A DNA stretch of 39,734 nucleotides from Candidatus Poseidoniaceae archaeon. GTDB taxonomy: Archaea > Thermoplasmatota > Poseidoniia > Poseidoniales > Poseidoniaceae. The stretch lies in the NCBI GenBank assembly GCA_030747785.1, contig JASLKC010000006.1:1-39734 (forward strand), given 5' to 3'. Below the pieces are notes generated by a model. That model had not been told where the DNA came from. It searched no databases and saw only the letters and a list, made by a program, of their open reading frames with translations. Of this stretch, positions 1 to 8,200 are shown piece after piece; position 1 is the first letter of the stretch; the number at the start of each line of letters is the position of its first letter. The position numbers and the translations under genes were made by a program.

Positions 1-498
1 TTTACCGCTGAAGTCCGCTTCGGTCCAGAACGAGACATCCTATTCGCAAATACTGTCCTCAAGTGGTTTACTGCAGGTGGATTTGACCATTTGATTGTAA
101 TCGATGGAGTTGCGAGAGAGAACCTAGATGACCGGACTGGAACCTTGTACGGTGTATCTTCCTCAAAGGAAGGAAGAGAACGCCTTAGATCGAATGGAAT
201 CGACCCTATCACCCAAGGCGTGGTTACAGGAATTTCAGGCTATCTTATCGCTGAAGGAGATAGGCTTGACCTAGATGTTACAGCAATTCTCGCTGATTGT
301 AATCCCATGTATCCTGATGCCAGGGCAGCAGCACTTGCTATTGAGGCAATCAGTGAATTATACGATATCGATATCCCGCTCTCTTCGCTTTTGGAAGATG
401 CTCGAAGGATTGAAGATAGTGTACGAGAGGTGTTTGAGAACTCTCAAACAATGCTACCTTCACCTTCAGAAACTCAAGACGATCCTTCGGTTAATTGA
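1..498 (+). CDS. PAC2-family protein (proteasome assembly chaperone-like), 5' end missing
   Basis: The reading frame is open from the first base, so the N-terminus lies outside the window; about 165 residues are visible. The visible part has the PAC2-family pattern: a strand leading to IVIDG, then GVVTGISGYLIAEGDRL, then a small-molecule-like loop around ILADCNPMYPDARAA and a C-terminal helical tail. Archaeal PAC2 proteins form homo-oligomers related to eukaryotic proteasome assembly chaperones, but their archaeal role is not well settled. The 3' end overlaps the convergent trm1 gene by 25 bases. Family assignment is by recognition of the motif pattern; substrate or partner cannot be deduced from this fragment. 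Confidence 0.72.
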   Translation, partial: FTAEVRFGPERDILFANTVLKWFTAGGFDHLIVIDGVARENLDDRTGTLYGVSSSKEGRERLRSNGIDPITQGVVTGISGYLIAEGDRLDLDVTAILADCNPMYPDARAAALAIEAISELYDIDIPLSSLLEDARRIEDSVREVFENSQTMLPSPSETQDDPSVN

Positions 499-1772
499 CC
501 AACGAGTTCTAGGACCGTTTCCCAATCTGCATCGGTAGCAAACATTGGCTCTGGCATGTGTGTTCTTGCGGCTCTAAACCCATTACTGTGCAACTTCTCA
601 AGGATCTTTTTCGCCGAAGGTATTTGCCCGATTCCAGCAGCAACCCCCAAACCATCCATTGCAACAAGCAGATGGTCGCCACTCAGGAGTTCAGCAGACT
701 CACTGATGTGCCTCACACTCCTATCGAGCTCTCGATTAGCGTGGTCTTCATCGACTTCACTCCAATAATCAGGAACATCTTCAGTTCTTCCTCCACACAA
801 TTCAATTGCCCTTTCCGTAGTGATTCTACCAGCGATATCCGCATCGAAAAGCGGACCGGTCCACATTGGACCACTGTATTTTCCTTCGGGCGTGTTAGAG
901 AAATGATAGGGGCTACCTCTTATCCTGTATCCTATTGAATCTAGGAGAGAACTCGCTTCTTCCTTTGACCGTTTTAACAATACAGTAACTCGAACATGGT
1001 GTCCGTCAAAGAGGGATAGTATTGGTTGCATTGTACGGTCATGCATTGCAGCAACACGAGCAATAGTAGCCAATAGAATACGCACCGCATCATCGTGCAT
1101 ATAGGAATCAACAATTCCTACACTACCGTATCTTCGTGCAGCACTGGTCTTCGCTGAACCACATAATGCGGCTGTATCAGTGGCGGTGACATCGAGAACT
1201 CCTATTCTAGAAATTGATTGAATAGCAGCATCGAGGAAGGAAACAGGAGAGCCGAAGGGGTCGAGGTCAATCCATTGATGAGGAGATTGAACCATCAGTT
1301 TGCGTGCATCGCCTTCAACCCAGTGAATGCCATCTTCTACAACGCCTTCACAATCTCGTGCAAATCTGCCGGCCTCTATTTCCCAATCATGTCCATCACC
1401 CACAGGATGGGCTTCATGAGAGGCTCTTCCCCATGCTACTGCATTTTCATCCAAATCATTTGCAGTTATTCGCAATCGGTGTTGACCTGGAACTTCACGG
1501 CGCCATCTACGTGGGCGCACGCCAGTAGCGCAAAGCGCATCGAGAATTCTGATTGGTTTGCCTTCAGGTGTAAGCCACCCATGTTCCACAGCATCTGCGA
1601 GAATCATCACTGAACGAGTACGGGCTGGCGCCATTGCAGAGTTAAGAAAACCCTCGCCGGTTTTTTGAGCCGGGCCGCGTGGCATGTGAGAAGGCCTTGG
1701 CTGATGGTCTTGTAAATGGACAGAAGTACGACCTTCTAACCAGATATGACCTGGCCATCCGGAGGGAAGCAT
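474..1772 (-). CDS. trm1: tRNA (guanine(26)-N2)-dimethyltransferase Trm1
   Basis: Trm1 transfers methyl groups from S-adenosylmethionine to N2 of G26 in tRNA. Visible signatures are the N-terminal segment FLNSAMAPARTRSVMIL, the SAM-binding loop ILDALCATGVRPRRW and the catalytic-type motif DLDPFGSPVSFLDAA around residues 170-185, followed by DVTATDTAALCG; this combination is characteristic of the family. Its 432 residues are slightly long for an archaeal Trm1, mainly from a poorly conserved N-terminal extension of about 35 residues. The start at 1772 is supported by GAGGTG five bases upstream. It is the last gene of a minus-strand set after purM, with a 9-base gap, and its 3' end runs 25 bases into the convergent PAC2 gene. 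Confidence 0.93.
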   Translation of the reverse strand: MLPSGWPGHIWLEGRTSVHLQDHQPRPSHMPRGPAQKTGEGFLNSAMAPARTRSVMILADAVEHGWLTPEGKPIRILDALCATGVRPRRWRREVPGQHRLRITANDLDENAVAWGRASHEAHPVGDGHDWEIEAGRFARDCEGVVEDGIHWVEGDARKLMVQSPHQWIDLDPFGSPVSFLDAAIQSISRIGVLDVTATDTAALCGSAKTSAARRYGSVGIVDSYMHDDAVRILLATIARVAAMHDRTMQPILSLFDGHHVRVTVLLKRSKEEASSLLDSIGYRIRGSPYHFSNTPEGKYSGPMWTGPLFDADIAGRITTERAIELCGGRTEDVPDYWSEVDEDHANRELDRSVRHISESAELLSGDHLLVAMDGLGVAAGIGQIPSAKKILEKLHSNGFRAARTHMPEPMFATDADWETVLELVGQLTEGSS

Positions 1773-1781
1773 ATCTTCACC

Positions 1782-2906
1782 TCAATAATGCTCGAATACC
1801 ACTTCAGGTATTGCATGAGTAACTTTGTGCCCACTGTCGACAACTGTACCAATTACAGCACTACCAGGCATTCTTTGTGATAACCACGAGCACACATCAT
1901 CTGCTTGAGCAGCATCTACTGCGATAATCATTCCACAGCCCATATTGAAAGTACGATGCATCTCTCTATCGCTAATATCACCATTATCCTGAAGCCAAGT
2001 GAATTCAGCAGGGATTGGTAGAGGGTCATTGATTTCCCATCCTAAACTATCGTGAAGGCGAAGTAGATTCGACAATCCTCCTCCGGTTACATGACAAATA
2101 GCATGGATAGATTCTCTTGGGCACGGCCCATCTGTGATTAGGTCAACAACTGGATCGCAATAGATGCGAGTCGGGTTGAGAAAAACCTCACCAAGGGTAA
2201 CTGCCCCCTCGTTGAAGCGTTCTATTCTTGCAGCATCAACTTGGAATGGAGCATCGTCTTCAAAGGACACACCACAATGGTTGACAACATTGCGAACTAG
2301 TGAATAACCATTGGAATGAACTCCACTTGAAGGCAGGCCAATTAGAACATCTCCAGCCATCAGATTGGCTCCGGTAATCTCGTCGCCCTTTGCTAACCAT
2401 CCAAGAGCGGTTCCAGAGAGGTCGAGTTCGGTAACGATACCGGGCAAAGATGCGGTCTCACCGCCAGCGAGAGTAACCCTCGCACGAGTACATGCCTCTG
2501 CGAGACTTGCACCGAGAGCTTCGTGAACTACAGGGTCAGGTTTTGGAACCGCAATATAATCGACGAAAGCGATAGGCTCTGCTCCAACACAAAGCAAATC
2601 ATTGACATTCATTGCCATACAATCGATACCGACGCCAGCCCAGTGGCCAAGCATTGTTGCAATCTGTAATTTGCTTCCAACTCCGTCTGTTGCTAAGGCG
2701 AGATAATTGTCACCAAACTCGACTAATCCCCCGAATCCTCCCGGGAGGTCGACTGGTGCGCCAGGAGTACCAGCGGCTCTGACAGAGCGCGATAGGGCGC
2801 CAACCAAAGCGCCTACAGCACGACCCTCAAGATCGATGTCCACGCCGCTACCAGCGTAGTCCAGACCCTCTGCCATACATCGTGCGACTCGCGCACCTCT
2901 CATCAT
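1782..2906 (-). CDS. purM: Phosphoribosylformylglycinamidine cyclo-ligase (AIR synthetase)
   Basis: PurM closes the imidazole ring of FGAM to give AIR with ATP in purine synthesis. The family hallmarks are all present: YAGSGVDID near the N-terminus, the nucleotide-binding loop LATDGVGSKLQIA, MNVNDLLCVGAEPIAFVDY, LAGGETASLPG, LPSSGVHSNGYSLVR, and HVTGGGLSNLLR with FNMGCGM late in the protein. The frame is open to 2936, but an ATG at 2906 forms an ATGA overlap with the stop of the upstream esterase, so I chose it (374 residues). An ATG at 2876 would align best with the compact N-terminus of bacterial PurM and remains possible. No clear Shine-Dalgarno precedes either, suggesting translational coupling. 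Confidence 0.95.
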   Translation of the reverse strand: MMRGARVARCMAEGLDYAGSGVDIDLEGRAVGALVGALSRSVRAAGTPGAPVDLPGGFGGLVEFGDNYLALATDGVGSKLQIATMLGHWAGVGIDCMAMNVNDLLCVGAEPIAFVDYIAVPKPDPVVHEALGASLAEACTRARVTLAGGETASLPGIVTELDLSGTALGWLAKGDEITGANLMAGDVLIGLPSSGVHSNGYSLVRNVVNHCGVSFEDDAPFQVDAARIERFNEGAVTLGEVFLNPTRIYCDPVVDLITDGPCPRESIHAICHVTGGGLSNLLRLHDSLGWEINDPLPIPAEFTWLQDNGDISDREMHRTFNMGCGMIIAVDAAQADDVCSWLSQRMPGSAVIGTVVDSGHKVTHAIPEVVFEHY

Positions 2907-3880
2907 GATACCGATGTTAATACCGAATGTAGCCAAGGCAACGAGAGGTCCAAACGATGGTCAATGCCGCTATGAGTTCCGGGGAATTCTTCCCATTCGT
3001 GAGTAAGTCCAAGTTCATCCATTCGCGCATGCAGTCTTCGCAATCCATATTGGATGTGATATTGGTCTGCATCACCGACGTCAATCCATGTAGGAGGTAA
3101 AGTGCGATGGTCTTCAATCATCGTGAGTGGGTCCCATGCCATCCACTCCGCCCATTTTTCTTCATCTAAGATGCAAGTCTGAGAGTCAACAGGCAAACTA
3201 CCATCTGAATATGATGCCGCCATTGCAAGCATCATCAGGGCATGAAAATCATCACCAGCGAGAGAATTACAATCTCTTACATATTTCAAGAAATCATCCT
3301 CGCCACCTTTGGATTGAATTCTTGTTACCGTACTGGCCATTTCGCCTCCATACAATAACTCAAAACCACAATCTCCAGAATGACAGGCGATTGCATCCCA
3401 GCAGTTATCGAGCATACCACGTACAAGTGCGCCGTATCCTCCACTGGATTTCCCAACCAATCCGAACCCACTAATCTCGTAGCGCTCATTGAGTTCTTTT
3501 CGCAAGTCTTCTTTGAGCCAGGTACCCCAATCTCCCATTATTTGTGAATCGATGAATTGATTCCCTCCAAGGGAAGTAAAGGTATCAGCCATCACCAGTA
3601 TCGCTGGGCCCATTTTTCCTTCTCTTACCAATCGCTCATGTCTTTGGGGCAGAGTCTCAGAAAACGCTCTCCAATTGGCGCGAGCCATTCCTGTACCGGT
3701 AAAGGGTGCGAGATAGATAATACACGGAAGAGGTCCATCTCCTCCAATTGGAATGTGAACTAATACTTCTCTCTCATTCGGGTCACCGAGCGTGTTTGAA
3801 AGATTTTCTGATGTGAAGCAGAATCTCTCCAATTTCCCACGGATCGGCTCGAACGAGTGGGCAGGCATACAACTTGGCAT
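2903..3880 (-). CDS. Alpha/beta-hydrolase esterase (esterase D / S-formylglutathione-hydrolase-like)
   Basis: A serine esterase of the alpha/beta-hydrolase fold. The nucleophile elbow is GKSSGGYG, an oxyanion-type segment is IIYLAPFTGTG, the acid is probably the Asp in WIDVGDADQYH, and the histidine is in FPGTHSGIDHR near the C-terminus. A strand-rich N-terminus (GKLERFCF then REVLVHIP) is typical of the esterase D group. The open frame continues to 4090 but would run into the mcm start, so translation must begin internally. ATG 3880 is preferred because three dyad repeats lie just upstream at 3905-3971; ATG 3934 (GGAGGT 13 bases upstream) and ATG 3868 are alternatives. The substrate is unknown. 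It heads the minus-strand set with purM and trm1. Confidence 0.8.
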   Translation of the reverse strand: MPSCMPAHSFEPIRGKLERFCFTSENLSNTLGDPNEREVLVHIPIGGDGPLPCIIYLAPFTGTGMARANWRAFSETLPQRHERLVREGKMGPAILVMADTFTSLGGNQFIDSQIMGDWGTWLKEDLRKELNERYEISGFGLVGKSSGGYGALVRGMLDNCWDAIACHSGDCGFELLYGGEMASTVTRIQSKGGEDDFLKYVRDCNSLAGDDFHALMMLAMAASYSDGSLPVDSQTCILDEEKWAEWMAWDPLTMIEDHRTLPPTWIDVGDADQYHIQYGLRRLHARMDELGLTHEWEEFPGTHSGIDHRLDLSLPWLHSVLTSVS

Positions 3881-3904
3881 TAGGTACGAGGTCAAGTGCT
3901 TGGT

Positions 3905-3971
3905 GGTCTTCCATTGGAAGACCGAAGTGTTCATGAACGAGTGACAGACCTCCAATGGAGTTCCAATGGAA
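3905..3971. promoter_or_regulatory. Three dyad repeats with core TCCAWTGGA between esterase and mcm
   Basis: Three odd-centred palindromes share the core TCCA-W-TGGA: GGTCTTCCATTGGAAGACC at 3905-3923, CTCCAATGGAG at 3950-3960 and TTCCAATGGAA at 3961-3971. The last two abut with centres 11 bases apart (one helical turn), and the third centre is 41 bases away, close to four turns. This is the layout expected of an operator array, though as RNA the repeats could also fold as hairpins in an esterase leader. The regulator is unknown. Confidence 0.5.
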
Positions 3972-4000
3972 AGGAAGGGGTTACAATTTGCGGGCGGAGT

Positions 4001-4010
4001 GATTATAGGC
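4001..4010. promoter_or_regulatory. Possible TATA box serving esterase and mcm divergently
   Basis: GATTATAGGC reads CTATAAT on the minus strand and TTATAG on the plus strand. With the usual archaeal spacing of about 26 bases, a plus start near 4032 would give mcm a leader of about 19 bases containing GGAGAG, and a minus start near 3980 would place the esterase dyads inside the transcribed leader. This is the most TATA-like element in the interval, but no transcription data support it. Confidence 0.4.
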
Positions 4011-4050
4011 GTTATCGGATGGCTACGGAAGTCTGGTTGGAGAGATTGAG

Positions 4051-6168
4051 ATGATTCAGGAATTCGATCTGCCGGCAAGATGGCGCTCACTTCTAACCGA
4101 GCAATTCAGTGAAGCCATTCACAACCTCCAGATTTCGTGGCCAGATTTACAATCACTTGAGGTCTCCTATCGTATTATCGAAAATTTCGATCCGGATTTT
4201 GCAGTCGACATAGTCGAACACCCCGATTTGAATACCCAAGCTGCGAATCAAGCACTCAGAATGCTCCTTACCGAAATGGGCTCCTCTACGATTGTTGCCT
4301 TCGTTCGAATCGTAGATTTGCCTCCTGACCGTAACAGAGCGGTTCGCCAACTCAGGGCAGACGATATAGGGCACATGATTGCAGTTGATTCGATTGCCAC
4401 AAAGATAAGCGGAGTCAGGCCGAGAATTTACGATGCATCATTCGAATGTGTAGTATGTGGTCACCACCAAATCATCAATCAGCCCAATGAGCAGATATTG
4501 ATTGAACCGGTAGAATGCCCTGCTCTAGATGGAGGATGCGGGGCCAAAAAGCGCGATACACGCTTCATTTTACTTACGAAAGAATCCGTTCTAATTAATT
4601 CGCAATTTATCGAACTCCAAGAATTACCTGAGGCAATACGCGGAGGGGCACAGCCAGAGAGAATTCTATGCATTGCAGAGCACGATTTAGCCGGTAATCT
4701 CAACCCTGGTGACCGTGTAACTGCAAATGGAGTTTTATTTGTTAGAAGTCAACGAAAAGCAGGGAAGGACACTCCGATTTTCGATATTTTCATGCGAATA
4801 CATAGTGTAGAGCGTCAAAATATCCCGCTCGAAGAAATCCAAATTTCCGATGAGGAAGAACGCGCGATTAAGGAACTCGCAGCCAGAGATGATATTTACA
4901 CGGTTTTAGCGGGTTCAATCGCTCCTTCGATCTTTGGAATGACAGCTCAAAAAGAGAGTCTGATGTTGCAATTATTCGGTGGCGTCGCTAGAAGAAACGC
5001 TGACGGGACACGAAATAGAGGAGATATTCACATTCTACTGATGGGAGACCCCGGAGTTGCGAAATCGCAATTATTGTCCTATATGGCTGATATTTCACCT
5101 CGTGGAAGGTTCACCTCGGGACTGTCTGCATCTGCTGCTGGATTAACAGCAGCAGCCGTTCAGGATTCTACGGCAGATGGTCGTTGGACTCTCGAAGCCG
5201 GCGCACTTGCTCTCGCAGATCTCGGATTAGCAGCAATTGACGAATTCGACAAGATGAATCCCAGCGACCGTTCTTCTATGCACGAAGCGATGGAGCAGCA
5301 ACGAATATCTGTTTCAAAGGCTGGAATTAATGCAACTTTGCGTACACGTTGTGCAATCTTAGCTGCCGCCAACCCTAAGGAGGGGCGTTTCCAGCCAATT
5401 TCGGATAGACCTTTCACCCACCAGACTACATTGTCACCACCTTTGTTATCACGATTCGATATCATTTGGTTGTTGACTGATAATGCAAATAAGGACAAGG
5501 ATTCTCTAATTGCAAATCATATTGTCCGTACTCGAATGAAGGGAATAAGTGAACTTCTAATTGAGGAAGGTAGCGCACCAGACCCACGAACAACGCTGGA
5601 TCAAGCCAAAGTGACGCATGAAGATGGCATGGACACAATCAGCCGAAAACTCATTCAAAAGTATGTAGCATTAGCAAAGAGAACAATCCACCCCGAGTTA
5701 TCAGTTGATGCACGTGAAGCTCTTGTGAAGTTTTATGTTGAAACTAGAAGAAAGGATGGTGAACAGTCCGATTCGGTGGCTATTACTGCTCGTGCATTAG
5801 AAGCACTAGCCAGACTTTCAGAAGCATCTGCTCGTGTACGATTATCACAAGAAGCGACGATTGTCGATGCTGAGCGTGCAATTCGCCTCACTGAGCATTG
5901 GAGATATGAATTGATGGGAGATAATTATGATGAAACTACCATCACTTCAGGCAAGAAGGGAACGGTAAGAAACCGTGAACGTGCAATTCTTGATATCGTG
6001 AACCGCCTTCACTTAGAAACTAAAGAAAATGTCTTAGTGACAGATGTATTCAATCAAGCGGAGAGAATGGACATCAAGAGAGAGATTGTTGAGGATATTA
6101 TCGAACAGATGGTGAGAGATGGCCGCCTGCTGAGACCACGTGGCTATGACCATCTCCAGCCCGTATGA
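4051..6168 (+). CDS. mcm: Replicative DNA helicase MCM
   Basis: The hexameric archaeal replicative helicase. The N-terminal half has the OB-fold region with a zinc site made by C133, C136, C156 and C163. The AAA+ core carries Walker A GDPGVAKS at 332-339, the MCM-type Walker B AAIDEFDKM around 395-402, sensor-1 region AAANP, and the arginine-finger motif LSRFDIIW near 467. Residues from about 620 to the end look like the winged-helix tail found in archaeal MCMs. The length of 705 residues is normal and no intein interrupts the Walker region. The ATG at 4051 follows GGAGAG at a plausible distance. It leads a long plus-strand run in which gatE follows after 40 bases. Confidence 0.97.
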   Translation: MIQEFDLPARWRSLLTEQFSEAIHNLQISWPDLQSLEVSYRIIENFDPDFAVDIVEHPDLNTQAANQALRMLLTEMGSSTIVAFVRIVDLPPDRNRAVRQLRADDIGHMIAVDSIATKISGVRPRIYDASFECVVCGHHQIINQPNEQILIEPVECPALDGGCGAKKRDTRFILLTKESVLINSQFIELQELPEAIRGGAQPERILCIAEHDLAGNLNPGDRVTANGVLFVRSQRKAGKDTPIFDIFMRIHSVERQNIPLEEIQISDEEERAIKELAARDDIYTVLAGSIAPSIFGMTAQKESLMLQLFGGVARRNADGTRNRGDIHILLMGDPGVAKSQLLSYMADISPRGRFTSGLSASAAGLTAAAVQDSTADGRWTLEAGALALADLGLAAIDEFDKMNPSDRSSMHEAMEQQRISVSKAGINATLRTRCAILAAANPKEGRFQPISDRPFTHQTTLSPPLLSRFDIIWLLTDNANKDKDSLIANHIVRTRMKGISELLIEEGSAPDPRTTLDQAKVTHEDGMDTISRKLIQKYVALAKRTIHPELSVDAREALVKFYVETRRKDGEQSDSVAITARALEALARLSEASARVRLSQEATIVDAERAIRLTEHWRYELMGDNYDETTITSGKKGTVRNRERAILDIVNRLHLETKENVLVTDVFNQAERMDIKREIVEDIIEQMVRDGRLLRPRGYDHLQPV

Positions 6169-6208
6169 TTCGATGTACTGATGAATGAGGGGCTCACAGG
6201 TGTTTATC

Positions 6209-8200
6209 ATGGAGCCAGAGGGCGATGTCGCAACACCAGCAGCCCTCGACCCCCCCGGTCTTGGATTCATGTGCGGAATCGAAGTTCATCAGCAACTCGC
6301 AACCGGCAAGTTACATTCTCGTCAGCCAGGTGAACTCCACGATATTACCATCGACACTTTGCCCGAAGATTGGCCCCGCTTTACTCGCCGTCTACGCGCT
6401 GCTAGAGGAGAAGGCGGAGCGGTAGATGTAGCCGCCCGGTTTGAAGCGAGACGAAATCGTTCATTCGTATATTGTCAAGCACCAAATGCCGGATTAATCG
6501 AACTCGACGAACAACCACCACTGCCTCACGACCAAGATGCTCTTGACATCTCACTTACGGTGTCTGGAATGATTGGTGCAAAGCCAGTATCACTGCTCCA
6601 AACTATGAGAAAGACAGTGGTAGATGGGTCAAATACCAGCGGGTTTCAGCGAACCACACTTGTTGCAACCGATGGCGTATTAGAGACCGAGGGAGGCCCA
6701 GTTGGCGTCGATGTTCTTTGTCTTGAAGAAGATAGTGCCCGTAAACTCGACAGCGAATTATCTCCAACTGGAGAAATCGTAACCTGGAACCTCGACAGAC
6801 TCGGAGTGCCATTAATCGAAATTGCAACCGCTCCCGATATTACTTCACCCGACCATGCTAAGCAAACTGCAATCGCTCTTGGAAGGGCTTTGAGGGACAC
6901 CCGGCGAGTACGTCGTGGTCTAGGCAGTATTCGTCAAGATCTCAATGTCTCCATAATGGCTGGTGACCGTGTTGAAATCAAAGGATGTCAGGACCTTGCT
7001 TGGATCCCACGAATCATTAGGTTAGAGATGGCGCGCCAACTCCATTTCTATCGCTTAGCAAACCAATTGCGCTCCAAACACAACCTGCCTTTGCTAACGC
7101 CAGATAGGCGAGAATCCTCGGCAAATGTGGAATCCGAAGTGGGCGAGATTCTTCCTCTGAACTTAGTCAATGTAAGTGCAGCATTTGGTACCTGCAATTC
7201 GAAAATGGTCCAAAATGGCCTTGAAGCATCTTCGATAATGCTCGCTTTACCCTTGCCCGGTTTTTCTGGCCTAATAGGCACGAAGAGTCTTGATGCCGAT
7301 GGCGCTCAAATGCCACGATTAGGACGTGAATTAGCTGGAGCAGCCAAACTCGCTGGCGTAGCGGGTATATTCCATTCAGACGAATTACCCGCCTATGGAA
7401 TCGATGCGGAATTCGTGGATGCTACACGTGAGTTGTTATCCGGAGTAGATGCTTTTGTTCTCTGTTTGGCCCCCCAGTGGCAGGCTGAACTCGCCTTAGA
7501 AAGCGTACTAAATCGAGCCCGAATGGCATTCGAGCGTATTCCAAAAGAAGTCCGCAATGTCGTCGTCAAGAAAGGTTCTCCTGAAGACGGTACAACAACT
7601 CCGATGCGCCCGCTACCAGGTGGTGCTAGGATGTACCCTGAAACCGATATTCCACCAAGAGTAATCAACGCTGCTCATTGGAATAACATCGTTTCAAATC
7701 TTCCAATGAGTCGTGCTCAAAGATCTGAGCGTTTGTCAAAATATGAGATTAGCGACGACCAAGCAAACCAATTACTCGCTAGAGAGTTTGATGACCATTT
7801 CATCGCTCATGCAAGTGGACTTCCACAGAAAGCATGGGCGAGTATGCTTCTTGAAAATGAAGGAGATATTGGCTTGATGGCATTAGTACTTGCAGCAAAA
7901 GAAGAAGGCCATGTAGCCCGTGATGGCATTTCTGAATTACTTTCATCTCTAGAGGGTGAAGTACCTTCGATGGCTGAAATCGCTTCTCGAAGTGAATTAT
8001 TAGGACTCAAGCCAGCCGATGCTGGAGATCTAATGGCAATTGTCGAGAAAGTGGTCGCAGAGCGATTGGACTTCGTGAAGGAACGCGGTATGGGTGCAAT
8101 AGGTCCATTGATGGGTGTTGTGATGGGTGAATGCGGCGGTGCTGCTGATGGAAAGCAAGTTAGCGCCCTTCTTCGAGAAGTTATCCAGAGGCATGCATGA
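6209..8200 (+). CDS. gatE: Glu-tRNA(Gln) amidotransferase subunit E
   Basis: GatE with GatD forms the archaeal amidotransferase that converts Glu-tRNA(Gln) to Gln-tRNA(Gln). Visible family motifs are GIEVHQQLATGKLHSRQPGE at the N-terminus, the GatB/E signature region KTVVDGSNTSGFQRTT, SIRQDLNVSI, GARMYPETDIPP, and a C-terminal helical tRNA-binding tail. A segment in the middle (about 320-440) fits the GAD insertion that distinguishes GatE from GatB. The start at 6209 is chosen over ATG 6185 because AGGTG lies six bases upstream, giving 663 residues. The gatD partner is not in the window. The stop overlaps the next start as ATGA. Confidence 0.95.
   Translation: MEPEGDVATPAALDPPGLGFMCGIEVHQQLATGKLHSRQPGELHDITIDTLPEDWPRFTRRLRAARGEGGAVDVAARFEARRNRSFVYCQAPNAGLIELDEQPPLPHDQDALDISLTVSGMIGAKPVSLLQTMRKTVVDGSNTSGFQRTTLVATDGVLETEGGPVGVDVLCLEEDSARKLDSELSPTGEIVTWNLDRLGVPLIEIATAPDITSPDHAKQTAIALGRALRDTRRVRRGLGSIRQDLNVSIMAGDRVEIKGCQDLAWIPRIIRLEMARQLHFYRLANQLRSKHNLPLLTPDRRESSANVESEVGEILPLNLVNVSAAFGTCNSKMVQNGLEASSIMLALPLPGFSGLIGTKSLDADGAQMPRLGRELAGAAKLAGVAGIFHSDELPAYGIDAEFVDATRELLSGVDAFVLCLAPQWQAELALESVLNRARMAFERIPKEVRNVVVKKGSPEDGTTTPMRPLPGGARMYPETDIPPRVINAAHWNNIVSNLPMSRAQRSERLSKYEISDDQANQLLAREFDDHFIAHASGLPQKAWASMLLENEGDIGLMALVLAAKEEGHVARDGISELLSSLEGEVPSMAEIASRSELLGLKPADAGDLMAIVEKVVAERLDFVKERGMGAIGPLMGVVMGECGGAADGKQVSALLREVIQRHA

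Noticed and set aside
4990-5260. Possible intein in MCM, a known insertion site in archaea
   Set aside because: Walker A to Walker B runs continuously at normal spacing with no extra domain.
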